A program made the translations under genes and the position numbers. Below, piece by piece: positions 45,173 to 53,494 of a DNA stretch of 64,000 bases (its first letter is position 1; every line of letters begins with the position of its first letter). The stretch covers positions 2,232,001 to 2,296,000 of the forward strand of contig NZ_CP049919.1 in assembly GCF_015624425.1 (NCBI RefSeq), in the 5' to 3' direction. The notes under the pieces are model-generated. The model made no database searches. It was not told the origin of the DNA and worked only from the letters and a program-made list of their open reading frames with translations. Origin of the DNA: Roseateles sp. DAIF2. GTDB lineage: Bacteria; Pseudomonadota; Gammaproteobacteria; Burkholderiales; Burkholderiaceae_C.

Positions 45173-45600
45173 TGATCGAAGTGGCCTGGGACCAGTTCAC
45201 CCCCTGGAGCGCGCTCGCCGGCGGGGCGCTGATCGGCCTGGCGGCCGCGCTGTTGGTGCTGCTGAACGGCCGCATCGCCGGCATCAGCGGCGTGCTGGGG
45301 GCGCTGCTGCAGCCCAGCGCGGAACGCGGCTGGCGCCTGGCCTTCCTGGCCGGGCTGATCGGTGCGCCGCTGCTGTGGGGCCTGCTGGCCGCGCGGCCGG
45401 CGCCGCGCATCGACGCGGGTTGGGGCCTGTTGGTCGCCGCCGGGCTGCTGGTGGGGCTGGGCACGCGCTATGGCGCCGGCTGCACCAGCGGCCATGGCGT
45501 CTGCGGCCTGGCGCGGCTGTCGCCGCGCTCGCTGGTCGCCACCCTGGTGTTCATGGCCGCGGGTTTCGCGGCCGTCTTTGTCGCGAGGCATCTGCTGTGA
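45169..45600 (+). CDS. YeeE/YedE family transporter, first half
   Basis: The 143-residue membrane protein has four hydrophobic segments and the YeeE signature GLGTRYGAGCTSGHGVCGLARLS (about residues 97-119), with its paired cysteines. This family (TsuA-like) imports sulfur compounds such as thiosulfate. Start and stop overlap the neighbours (ATGA with bigR, GTGA with the second half), so bigR and both halves are one unit. Confidence 0.9.
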   Translation: MMIEVAWDQFTPWSALAGGALIGLAAALLVLLNGRIAGISGVLGALLQPSAERGWRLAFLAGLIGAPLLWGLLAARPAPRIDAGWGLLVAAGLLVGLGTRYGAGCTSGHGVCGLARLSPRSLVATLVFMAAGFAAVFVARHLL

Positions 45601-46013
45601 AAACCATTCTGAGTGCCTTGCTGGCGGGCCTGCTGTTCGGCCTGGGCCTGATCCTGTCCGGCATGGCCGATCCGGCCAAGGTGCTGGGCTTTCTCGACCT
45701 GGCCGGGGCCTGGGATCCCTCGCTGGCCCTGGTGATGGCCGGTGCGATCGCGGTGGCCCTGCCGGCCTTCGCCTGGGCGGGGCGGCGCGAGCGCGCGCTG
45801 CTGGGCGAGGTGATGCAGCTGCCCGCCGCGCGCCGCATCGACCGCCGCCTGGTGCTGGGCAGCCTGGCCTTTGGCATCGGCTGGGGCCTGGCCGGCTTCT
45901 GCCCCGGACCGGCGCTGGTCGCGCTGGGCCTGGGCGAGGGCAAGGCGCTGGTGTTCGTCGCCGCGATGCTGGCCGGCATGGGTCTGTTCGAGCTGCTGGA
46001 ACGCCGGCGCTAA
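45597..46013 (+). CDS. YeeE/YedE family transporter, second half
   Basis: The 138-residue protein starts at a GTG overlapping the previous stop. It has the companion YeeE motif GLGLILSGMADPAKVLGFLDLAGAWDPSL, and its second Cys block is GIGWGLAGFCPGPALVALG. Together with the first half it corresponds to one full-length YeeE protein. The split into two genes is common in proteobacterial bigR loci. Confidence 0.9.
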   Translation: MKTILSALLAGLLFGLGLILSGMADPAKVLGFLDLAGAWDPSLALVMAGAIAVALPAFAWAGRRERALLGEVMQLPAARRIDRRLVLGSLAFGIGWGLAGFCPGPALVALGLGEGKALVFVAAMLAGMGLFELLERRR

Positions 46014-46018
46014 AAGCA

Positions 46019-46046
46019 TGAAAAAAGCCACCCGGGCGGGTGGCTT
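46019..46046. terminator. Terminator between the YeeE genes and the S8 peptidase
   Basis: AAGCCACCC (46025-46033) pairs with GGGTGGCTT (46038-46046). On the minus strand the hairpin is followed by a T-run, so it chiefly serves the S8 peptidase gene. Confidence 0.8.
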
Positions 46047-46067
46047 CGATGCAGAGGCGGTGAGCGC

Positions 46068-49000
46068 TCAGGGCGTGATCGTCACCACGTCCGACTCGCG
46101 GGCGGTGCGCGCGGTGCGGTGCAGCAGCAGCAGGCCCTTCTGCGAGGGCGAAGCGGTCGCGCCGGCCGGGTTGCTGCCGACCGGCAGGACGTCGTTGTAG
46201 CCCATCGGCACGGTCAGCGAGTCGCCCAGCGGGCTGGTGAAGCGCGGCGCGGACAGCGTGTGCTTCATGTTGACCACCGCATCGGTCAGGTCGCCGGTGA
46301 AGTAGTTGTCGAAGGCGTAGACCGAGAAGCTGAACTGCTGCGATGCGCTGGTGATGCCGATGTCCGAGGCCTGCACCGTGTAGACGATGTTGGAGGACAT
46401 CAGGTCCGCATCGGCGTAGAAGCGCACCACGGTCGCGTTGGTGGCCAGGTTGCGCACCGTCACCACCGTCTGGCCCGAGGCGCCGAAACCGGTGTTCTCG
46501 CTGTTGTAGACCGCGTAGTCGGGCGTGCCGTCGTTGTTCGAGTCCACATAGACGCTGTACTCCGCCGGATAAGCCGGATGGGCACGCTCGCCATAGGACG
46601 CGATCGCGAACTGCAGCCCCAGCGGACCGCCGAGATTGACCTGGCGCACGCCGACCGCCTTGATGTCGGCCAGGATCTGGTTGCCACCATAGGGCGGCGC
46701 GCTGGTGCTGCTCTGCGGGCTGGTGCCGGTCAGCGCGAACACTTCCACCGGACCGGGCACCGCCGCGTTCAGGTTGCTCAGCGGCAGGTTGCCGCCACTC
46801 GCGCCGCCCAGCGCCAGCGAGGGGGCGGCCAGGTTGTTGGCGCTCTTGCGCGGCAGGATATGCCAGGGCAGGGTGGCGCCGTCCGTGCCGTCGGAGACCG
46901 TGATGTAGCCGTCGTACTCCATCGCCGAGAGCAGCACGCCGTTGCCCTGGTTGGCGGCCGAGCCCAGGTTCCAGGCCGGCAGCTTGCTGGCGTCCAGGCT
47001 CAGGGTCAGGGTGAAGGACGAGCTGCCGTTGGCCGGCACCGTGATGCTGGCCGGGGCGCTCAGCGTCACCGCGCCGTTGGCCTCGTCATTGGCGTAGCGG
47101 AAGCCGCGCGTGATCGTGTAGGTGCGCGGCGAGGCGCCGTAGTTGCGCACCGCGACCTTCTTGCTCAGGGTGCTGTTGCCGGCTGCCTTGACGGCACCGA
47201 AGGACAGGCCGACGCTGAAGGGGTTGCTGGCATCCCACAGGCCGGTGGTGATGCTTGCCGCCCGGTCGACGCGCACCTCGCCGCCGCCGATGCGGGTGAT
47301 CGGCGCGAGCACGCCGGGCTGGGTGGCCGGGTTGGTGTAGACGGTGGTGGTGGCCGAGTTCATCAGCCGCGACTTGATCTCCGAGACCGTGGCCGCCGGG
47401 AACTTCTGCAGCAGCAGGGCCGCGGCGCCGCTGACCACCGGGGCCGCGCCCGAGGTGCCGCCGAAGGCTTCCTCGCCGGTCGCGGTGCCGGTCAGCGCCG
47501 AGATCGAGGCGCCGGGCGCGCCGATCTCGGGCTTGAGCGCCGCGAAGTTGAACGAGGGGCCGCGCGAGGAGGTCGTGGCCATGCTGCCGGCCAGCGACAG
47601 GGCATTGGCCGCGCTGACGCTGACCGCCACCGTGCCGTCCGGCCGGGCCTTGATCAGGTTGCCGGTGGCCTGCGTGATCACCAGGCTGGGGTTGAAGGGC
47701 GGGGTGCCGGTGCCGAAGCTGAAGCTCGGCGCATCGCCGGCCACATTGTTGGCGATCAGCACGCCGATCGCGCCCTTCGCGCTGGCGTTGGAGACCTTCT
47801 CGCTGATGTTGCAGTTGCCGCGGTCGACCAGGGCCACGGCGCCCGTGAGGTCGGGCGTCTCGGCCGGGGTGCAGGCCAGGCCGCCCAGGCGCACGGTGCC
47901 GCTGAAGCCGGCGCCGAGCGGGGCCCAGGGCAGTTGCGCGGTGTTGGCGTAGCTGCCGGCGATCGCCGCCGGCGCCGTGATGAGCAGCGGGATCGCGGTG
48001 TCGGTGGGCATCGCGGTCTGGGCGACGCTGATCGCCTCGGCCGCGTTCGAGGGCGAGCCGACCACGAAGGGCTTGTCGCCCGAGTTGCCGGCCGAGGCCA
48101 CCACCACGATGCCGAAGCGCGCCAGGTTGGAGACGGCCTCGGTCGCGGGGTTCTCGCGCTGGCCGTAGTTGGCGCCCAGCGAGAGGTTCACCACATCGGC
48201 CGCGTCGGCGAAGCTGAGGTCGCCGCGCGGGTCCATCGCCCATTCCAGGCCCTGCAGGATCGCGACGCCGCTGCAGCTGGTGGTGACGCTGGAGCAGACC
48301 TTGACCGCGTAGAGCTTGGCGTCCGGCGCCATGCCCTTGTGCAGGCCGTCGAGGCTGGCGCCGGCGGCGATGTCGGCCACATGCGTGCCATGGCCGGCGC
48401 CGGTGCCGGCGTCGATCGGGTTGGCGTCCGGCGCGAGCGGGCCGTTGGGCCAGCTGCCACCGACGAAGTCATAGCCGCCGATCACCTTGGCGCTGGGGTA
48501 CAGGCCGGCCGGCGCGGTGCCGTCCGCCGCTGCCGCGGCGCTGGCGAAGGCCGCCGGGTTGCCGGGGCCGCCGAGATTGCGGTGGGTGTAGTCGATGCCG
48601 GAGTCCAGCACCGCGATCTTGACGCCCTGGCCGGTCAGGCCCAGGTCCTGCAGCGCCCGGGCGCCGACATAGGGCACGCTGTTGCGCAGCGAGGTCTGCA
48701 GGTCGACGACCGGACGCAGCGCGCTGACGCCGGCGATGCGGGCGATCTGCGGCAGCTTTGAGGCGTCGGCCGCGATGACCAGCGCGTTGTAGCTCTTGCT
48801 CAGGCGCGTCAGTTCGGTGCCGCCCAGGGTCTTGATCTGACCCATCACCGCGTCCTGCTTGGACTTCAAAGCGGACACATAGGCCTGGCGCTGGGCCAGG
48901 GTCATGCTGCCGCCGGTGCGTTTGGCGTTGGCGCCGACGGCCAGGGCCAGCGGCTGGTCGGCCAGGCGCACGACCACCTGGACCGTGCCGGTCTGCCGGC

Positions 49001-49154
49001 CCAGCTGGGACAGGGCGGTGCCGGTGACGGGGCTGGCCAGCGGCTCGACCGTGGCGGCGCGCGGCGCGAGGCCTTGCTGGGCATGGGCCGCGCTCAGCGT
49101 GGCGATTGCAGCGCCGATCAGGGCGGCGCTGCGCAACAGGGAATGGGAAACCAT
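46068..49154 (-). CDS. Exported S8 (subtilisin-like) peptidase with PA domain
   Basis: The 1028-residue protein has a signal peptide (ending near SAAHAQ, residue 26) and an inhibitor-like propeptide up to about 150. The subtilase domain has Asp184 (AVLDSGID), His258 (GHGTHVA), the oxyanion Asn357 and Ser568 (GGTSGAAPVVSG). A PA domain is inserted at about 385-510. The remaining 400 residues are beta-rich and contain a DSNNDGTPDYAVYN calcium-like motif. It should act outside the cell. The start at 49154 has AGGAG upstream. Confidence 0.93.
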   Translation of the reverse strand: MVSHSLLRSAALIGAAIATLSAAHAQQGLAPRAATVEPLASPVTGTALSQLGRQTGTVQVVVRLADQPLALAVGANAKRTGGSMTLAQRQAYVSALKSKQDAVMGQIKTLGGTELTRLSKSYNALVIAADASKLPQIARIAGVSALRPVVDLQTSLRNSVPYVGARALQDLGLTGQGVKIAVLDSGIDYTHRNLGGPGNPAAFASAAAAADGTAPAGLYPSAKVIGGYDFVGGSWPNGPLAPDANPIDAGTGAGHGTHVADIAAGASLDGLHKGMAPDAKLYAVKVCSSVTTSCSGVAILQGLEWAMDPRGDLSFADAADVVNLSLGANYGQRENPATEAVSNLARFGIVVVASAGNSGDKPFVVGSPSNAAEAISVAQTAMPTDTAIPLLITAPAAIAGSYANTAQLPWAPLGAGFSGTVRLGGLACTPAETPDLTGAVALVDRGNCNISEKVSNASAKGAIGVLIANNVAGDAPSFSFGTGTPPFNPSLVITQATGNLIKARPDGTVAVSVSAANALSLAGSMATTSSRGPSFNFAALKPEIGAPGASISALTGTATGEEAFGGTSGAAPVVSGAAALLLQKFPAATVSEIKSRLMNSATTTVYTNPATQPGVLAPITRIGGGEVRVDRAASITTGLWDASNPFSVGLSFGAVKAAGNSTLSKKVAVRNYGASPRTYTITRGFRYANDEANGAVTLSAPASITVPANGSSSFTLTLSLDASKLPAWNLGSAANQGNGVLLSAMEYDGYITVSDGTDGATLPWHILPRKSANNLAAPSLALGGASGGNLPLSNLNAAVPGPVEVFALTGTSPQSSTSAPPYGGNQILADIKAVGVRQVNLGGPLGLQFAIASYGERAHPAYPAEYSVYVDSNNDGTPDYAVYNSENTGFGASGQTVVTVRNLATNATVVRFYADADLMSSNIVYTVQASDIGITSASQQFSFSVYAFDNYFTGDLTDAVVNMKHTLSAPRFTSPLGDSLTVPMGYNDVLPVGSNPAGATASPSQKGLLLLHRTARTARESDVVTITP

Positions 49155-49195
49155 GGTGGCGGATCTCCTAGACGAAGAAGTCAATGCCGATGGGG

Positions 49196-49900
49196 TCAGG
49201 ACTTGCGGGCCGAGCGACGCGCGGCCACGGCGCCGAGGCCGGCGGCCAGCAGCAGACCAAGGCTGGCCGGCTCGGGCAGCTCGCCGTTGGTGGCGCCGGT
49301 CAGTGCGATGCGGTAGCTGCGCGCGGCCTCCTCGAAGTTGAGGAAGCCCTCGGTCCAGCCGGCCAGCGGGCCGGCGGTGGGGTCGCCGCCCAGCACATCG
49401 TTGGAACCGCCGCTCAGGAAGCTGGCCAGGTTGCTGGCGTCATGGGCGATGAAGCCGCCGACCGCCACCGCGAGGTAGTAGACGCCGTCGCTGAGCGGGC
49501 CGGCGCCATGGCCGCTGGGCAGCAGCGAAAGCAGGCCGTCGGCATCGTCATTGCTGTAGACGCCATGGCCCGCCGCATCGAACAGGTAGAGGGCGGTGTC
49601 GAAGTCCGAATCGCTGGTGGTGCGGGCCGAGAAGGTGGCCGCGTTGATGCGGATCTTGTAGAGGTCGACCTGGTAGAGCGGGTTGCCGCCCACCGCAACG
49701 CTGGTGGTCAGCGCGCCGGTGATGGCGTCGAGCGCGTTGAAGCTGCTGTCGTAGGTGACCTGGGCGGTGTTCAGCAGGTCGCCGGCGCCGGCGAGGCCTT
49801 TCTCGTTCCAGACGACGCCGGCCGAGGCGATGCCCGGCAGGCAGAGGGCGGCACCCAGCAGGGCGGCGGCCAGACCTTTGTTCTTGAAGACGCGTTTCAT
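49196..49900 (-). CDS. PEP-CTERM sorted exported protein (DVUA0089/PPC-like)
   Basis: The 234-residue protein has an N-terminal signal peptide (ending PGIASA, residue 27). The body shows the ATFSARTTSDSDFDTALYLFDAAG pattern of pre-peptidase C-terminal-like domains. The PEP-CTERM tail is LPEPASLGLLLAAGLGAVAARRSARKS-like: Pro-Glu-Pro, hydrophobic helix, Arg-rich end. Exosortase is expected to cleave it for surface or exopolymer attachment, but no exosortase gene lies in the window. AGGAG precedes the ATG. It is 41 bases upstream of the S8 gene and may share its transcript. Confidence 0.88.
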   Translation of the reverse strand: MKRVFKNKGLAAALLGAALCLPGIASAGVVWNEKGLAGAGDLLNTAQVTYDSSFNALDAITGALTTSVAVGGNPLYQVDLYKIRINAATFSARTTSDSDFDTALYLFDAAGHGVYSNDDADGLLSLLPSGHGAGPLSDGVYYLAVAVGGFIAHDASNLASFLSGGSNDVLGGDPTAGPLAGWTEGFLNFEEAARSYRIALTGATNGELPEPASLGLLLAAGLGAVAARRSARKS

Positions 49901-50302
49901 CGATGGGACTCCTGTGATGGCTTTTTGCTGCGATCCATGACCATACGAATGCACTGACCAGGCATCGTGATCGAGCCGCAAACCTTCCCACCCGGAGTTG
50001 TCCCTACTGCTTGATGAGTCCCCCGTCCCAGGACTGTGCGCCGCTCGTCCCACCTCATGGCCCTGTAGGACCTCGGGCGGATCACCATGCCGCGAGCCGC
50101 GACCATAAGCGGCCCGGCGCCAAAACCATGTCGCCCGGCGCCCCTGCATTCATGGGGCGGGGTAAACCCGTGAAGCAGCGCGCCGGGTGTGAGTTTCGGC
50201 ACGCTTTACAGAGAGAAACGGGCGCCTGTCGCCCATCGAGGCGTACTGGCGCACCGCGGCGGCTCCTAGGGAATGTCCGGGGGTACCCGGCAGGCCCGCG
50301 GC
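49901..50302. other. Intergenic region upstream of the PEP-CTERM gene
   Basis: About 400 bases lie between the PEP-CTERM start and the stop of the PAS-LuxR gene. I looked for a sigma-54 type -24/-12 element, which precedes many PEP-CTERM genes, and did not find a convincing one. A small GC hairpin without T-run lies near 50277-50290. No gene was recognised. Confidence 0.4.
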
Positions 50303-50845
50303 TCAGCTCAGCAGCTTGTGCACCAGTTCCGGCGTGGTCGCGGCCTCGTACTTCTTCATCAGCCGGGCGCGGTAGACGTCGACGGTGCGCGGGCTGATGC
50401 CCAGGCGCTTGCCGATCAGCTTGCTGGTCAGGCCCTCGATCAGGAGGGCGGCGATCTCGCGCTCGCGCGCGGTCAGCTCGGCCTTCAACTGGCGCCGACG
50501 CGACAGGTCCTCGAAGCTCCAGATGCCCTCGGCATGGGGGTCGGCCGGGTCCAGCGCGCGGCCCGAGACATGGCACCAGAACAGCTCGTGGCTGCCGACG
50601 CGGCGCATCACGCGGTCATCGGCGTAATAGCCCTGGGCATCGAGCATCGCGAGGATGCGCTCGCCGGTGTGCTCGAACTCGGCCGGGCTGGGGTAGAGCA
50701 CCGCGAAGCTCTGGCCGATCAGCTGCTCGCGCGTGGCGCCGAACATGCGCAGCAGCAGCTGGTTGCAGTCGATGATCAGGCGCTGCTTGGACAGCACCAG
50801 GCCGATCGGTGCCATCTCGAAGGCGGTGCGGTAGTCCAGACCCAT
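50303..50845 (-). CDS. PAS domain / LuxR-type HTH transcriptional regulator
   Basis: The 180-residue regulator has a PAS sensor domain (about residues 5-115; MAPIGLVLSKQRLIIDCNQ, then FWCHVSGRALDP). It ends in a LuxR helix-turn-helix (LTAREREIAALLIEGLTSKLIGKRLGISPRTVDVYRARLMKKY). This architecture is common in orphan regulators of surface functions. It lies upstream of the PEP-CTERM gene on the same strand and could control it. GTG at 50848 is an alternative start. Confidence 0.88.
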   Translation of the reverse strand: MGLDYRTAFEMAPIGLVLSKQRLIIDCNQLLLRMFGATREQLIGQSFAVLYPSPAEFEHTGERILAMLDAQGYYADDRVMRRVGSHELFWCHVSGRALDPADPHAEGIWSFEDLSRRRQLKAELTAREREIAALLIEGLTSKLIGKRLGISPRTVDVYRARLMKKYEAATTPELVHKLLS

Positions 50846-50858
50846 CACGCGGGCCGGC

Positions 50859-51266
50859 TCAGAGCAGCGCGTAGGTGGTGGTGGCCTGCACGGCCAGCCG
50901 GCCGTCGGGGTTGGCGATGTCGATGGTGCCGAAGGCCAGGCTCTTGCCGCTGCGCAGCACCTTGGCCGAGACCAGGCAATGATCGGCCGAGATCGGGCGC
51001 AGGAAGCTGGTGTTGAGCTGCACCGTGGTCATCGGCCGGAACTCGCCCAGCTCGGCCATCATCGCCAGCACCATCGCCGTGTCGGCCGCGGCCATCGCGG
51101 CCTGGCCGCACATCACGCCGCCGACATGCACATAGTCGCGCTTGACCGGCATGCGCAGCCGCACCTCGCCCGGCCCGGCCTCCAGCACCTCGAGCTCCAT
51201 CGCGATGATCCAGGGCGCGAAGATGGATGGGATGGCGGCTTGCAGGTCGCTGGCGGGGAGGGACAT
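50859..51266 (-). CDS. PaaI-family acyl-CoA thioesterase
   Basis: The 135-residue hot-dog protein has the family region VHVGGVMCGQAAMAAADTAMVLAMM, with the conserved Gly and the acidic Asp of the active-site helix, followed by TTVQLNTSFLRPI. The substrate is unknown. It ends 13 bases before the PAS-LuxR gene and may be co-transcribed with it. Confidence 0.87.
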   Translation of the reverse strand: MSLPASDLQAAIPSIFAPWIIAMELEVLEAGPGEVRLRMPVKRDYVHVGGVMCGQAAMAAADTAMVLAMMAELGEFRPMTTVQLNTSFLRPISADHCLVSAKVLRSGKSLAFGTIDIANPDGRLAVQATTTYALL

Positions 51267-51326
51267 GGTGGCGGGCTCGGCTGGGTGGGGGTGATGGGGA
51301 GGGCTGCGCGCAATGGTAGCGGGCGA

Positions 51327-52058
51327 TCAGCCCGGTGCCGCCGCCGTGGCCTCCTTCAGCAGCGCGCCGAGCCGGCGTGCGCCCAGCCCGGCACCATCGG
51401 GATCCGGATAGACCAGGTAGAAGGCGCCCCAGCGTTCGGCGCCGCCGATCAGGGGCAGGGGGCGCAGCCGGCCGTCGGCCAGCTCCTCGCGGATCCAGTC
51501 CTCGGCATACCAGGCGAAGCCCAGGCCGAGGCAGGCGGCGCGTACCGAGGTCGAGCGATGGCTGACGGTCAGGCGCTGCTGGGTCACCTGCCAAACACTG
51601 GGGCGCTCGCGCCGCTGGCCGCTGTCGCGGATCACCAGATGGCGGTGCGCGCGCAGATCTTCCACTGACAGTGGCCGGCCTAGCCGGTGCAGTGGATGCG
51701 AGGGCGCGGCCGCAGCCAGCGCGCGGTAGCGCAGCAGCACCTCGCCGGTATGTCCGGGCGGCACGCCGTCGGCACAGATGGCCAGGTCCACCTGGCCGCC
51801 CAGCAACAGCTCGTCGGTGCCGCTGACCACCGATTCGAACAGCTCGACCCGGGTCTCCGGCGACTCGTCCGCGAAGCGGCGCAGGCATTGCAGCAGCGGC
51901 TCCATCGGGAACAGGCTCTCCACCGCCAGGCGCAGCTCCAGCTCCTGCCCGCTGGCCAGGCTTTGCGCGGCGCGTTCCAGCCGAGCGGACTGGTCCACCA
52001 GGGACTTGCCACGCCGGTACAGCACCTGGCCCGCCTCGGTCTGGCGGGCGCGCCGGCC
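51327..52058 (-). pseudogene. LysR-family regulator lacking its DNA-binding domain
   Basis: About 243 residues are readable. They begin abruptly inside the linker that follows the LysR helix-turn-helix (RRARQTEAGQVLYRRGKSLVDQ) and continue through a complete substrate-binding domain to a normal stop. Roughly 57 N-terminal residues, i.e. the whole DNA-binding domain and the start codon, are missing. A GTG at 52025 could start a fragment, but it could not bind DNA. At the break the sequence continues directly into the tail of an oxidoreductase gene on the other strand. Confidence 0.85.
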
Positions 52059-52288
52059 CGGCCAACATCTTCCTGGCCATCGAGCGACGCATCAGCCTGC
52101 AGGGCATGCTGGTGTCGGACCATCTGGACCTGATGCCCGAGTTCCAGCGCGAAATGTTCGGCTGGATCCGCGCCGGCCAGGTGCAGCTGCGCGACACCGT
52201 CGTCGACGGCCTAGCCCAAGCGCCGCAGGCCTTCATCGGGCTGTTCAAGGGGGCGAATGCCGGCAAGATGCTGGTGCGGATTCAGTGA
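52059..52288 (+). pseudogene. C-terminal remnant of an NADP-dependent MDR oxidoreductase
   Basis: About 76 residues are readable up to a normal stop: GPANIFLAIERRISLQGML, then VSDHLDLMPEFQREMFGWI, VVDGLAQAPQAFIGLFKG and GKMLVRI. This is the end of a CurA/YncB-type medium-chain dehydrogenase of about 335 residues. The first three quarters, including the nucleotide-binding fold, are absent. No start codon or ribosome-binding site fits. It is joined head to head to the truncated LysR gene. Confidence 0.82.
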
Positions 52289-52531
52289 CTTCCTGCTGAA
52301 TCAAGACACAAGACTACCTGTATTGCATGCGGCGCCGCTCGAACACACGGCTTTACATCGTTCTCGGAGATGGCTCCTGGACTCTTAAGCCCAGACTATC
52401 TCGACGGTATGTCCTGTGGTGATTTAACGTGAGACTCTGACCTTCAGGGCCGTCAGAGTCTCCAGAGTAACTAGAATTCCCTTGTGATCAGGTTTGTAGC
52501 TGTAACTGGCTGCCCTTTGTGCGGCTCGCAA

Positions 52532-53494
52532 TTAGGTGGGAATACAGGCCGGTCGGCAAGGATTCGGTATTTGCTTGTAAGAGGCATATTCTTCGAGTCG
52601 CAAACTTACTCCCAATTTGGGAAAGCTTATCCTCAGACGCTCTCCGGTGACGAAGGCACCAAATCCAGGTGCACGAGCCATGCTGACGGTGACAATATCA
52701 CCCTGAAATCCTGCCCATAAGTTATCTCTGATATAGGCGGCCGCATTACCAAGAGGTGGGATCGGCCACTCCTTGCCGGAAAGCGCTTCGTCCAGTCCCA
52801 TGAACTTGACTGGCTTCAAATTCAAACTGTCTGCCTGAAATCCACGGTCAAGCATTTGATCCATGTAATTTCCTGCTTTTGAAGTTGCGAATTTGTCGAC
52901 CAAATCACCAATCAATGGAATCCATCCCAAAGAAGTAGAGCAGCTTTCTTGATGGCTGACTTGAGGCGCCTGGGCAACAAGCCCGACCAGCGTGCCGGAA
53001 ACCAAGTCAAGACGGCCCTTGCTTGCCGACAACTCGCCGGAGTTGATAGTTACCCGACACTTGACTTTGACTCCCCAATATCGATCCTCAACGTCCATGT
53101 TTACTGTTGCGCGTAATCCTCCCATGGTCACGTCCGCATGGTTGTTGCCAGGTGTGTGGCTGAAGGTGAAGTTTATGGGGCCGTCAAGGGTGACGTAATG
53201 TGAACGATACTGACTATGTGCTTGCGCCTCATTTCTAATAACTTCGTGTAGTTTCGTGCCGAGGTTGAAATATACTGAATTGATCGCTTTTGTCACTGGA
53301 CTCAGTACATTGTCGCTATATCGAAATCCTGTGGATTTGTAGGTGAAGGATTTCGTCGCGCCTCCATAATTGACAATGGCGGTCATGGATCCGTCGATCT
53401 TTTCATAACTTTCTCCATCTGCGATGGCGATATTGGAAGTCAGCAAGATAGAAGCAAACAGTAGTGAATTTTTAATTCTTCGGTCATTCTTCAT
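52532..53494 (-). CDS. Unrecognised exported protein in an AT-rich patch
   Basis: I do not recognise this 320-residue protein. It has a basic start, a hydrophobic signal segment and a likely cleavage near residue 26 (SNIAIADG). The body is beta-strand-like, with few cysteines (KVKCRV, QESCSTS, and a C-terminal PNPCRPAC). AAGGAGG precedes the ATG at 53494, so the gene looks expressed. Its base composition and codon use are far more AT-rich than all neighbours, as is the gene-free stretch 52289-52531 downstream. This marks recent transfer. Confidence 0.75.
   Translation of the reverse strand: MKNDRRIKNSLLFASILLTSNIAIADGESYEKIDGSMTAIVNYGGATKSFTYKSTGFRYSDNVLSPVTKAINSVYFNLGTKLHEVIRNEAQAHSQYRSHYVTLDGPINFTFSHTPGNNHADVTMGGLRATVNMDVEDRYWGVKVKCRVTINSGELSASKGRLDLVSGTLVGLVAQAPQVSHQESCSTSLGWIPLIGDLVDKFATSKAGNYMDQMLDRGFQADSLNLKPVKFMGLDEALSGKEWPIPPLGNAAAYIRDNLWAGFQGDIVTVSMARAPGFGAFVTGERLRISFPKLGVSLRLEEYASYKQIPNPCRPACIPT

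Noticed and set aside
45169..46013. YeeE pair read as one gene broken by a frameshift
   Set aside because: Each half has its own start codon with a four-base stop/start overlap and a complete set of motifs. Split YeeE genes are usual in such loci.
49901..50302. Sigma-54 promoter for the PEP-CTERM gene
   Set aside because: No sequence with the GG-N10-GC spacing and TGGCAC/TTGC character was convincing on the minus strand.
52484..52720. Small + strand frame of 78 codons
   Set aside because: Mostly antisense to the 3' end of the orphan gene, without a ribosome-binding site. Open frames of this size are expected by chance.
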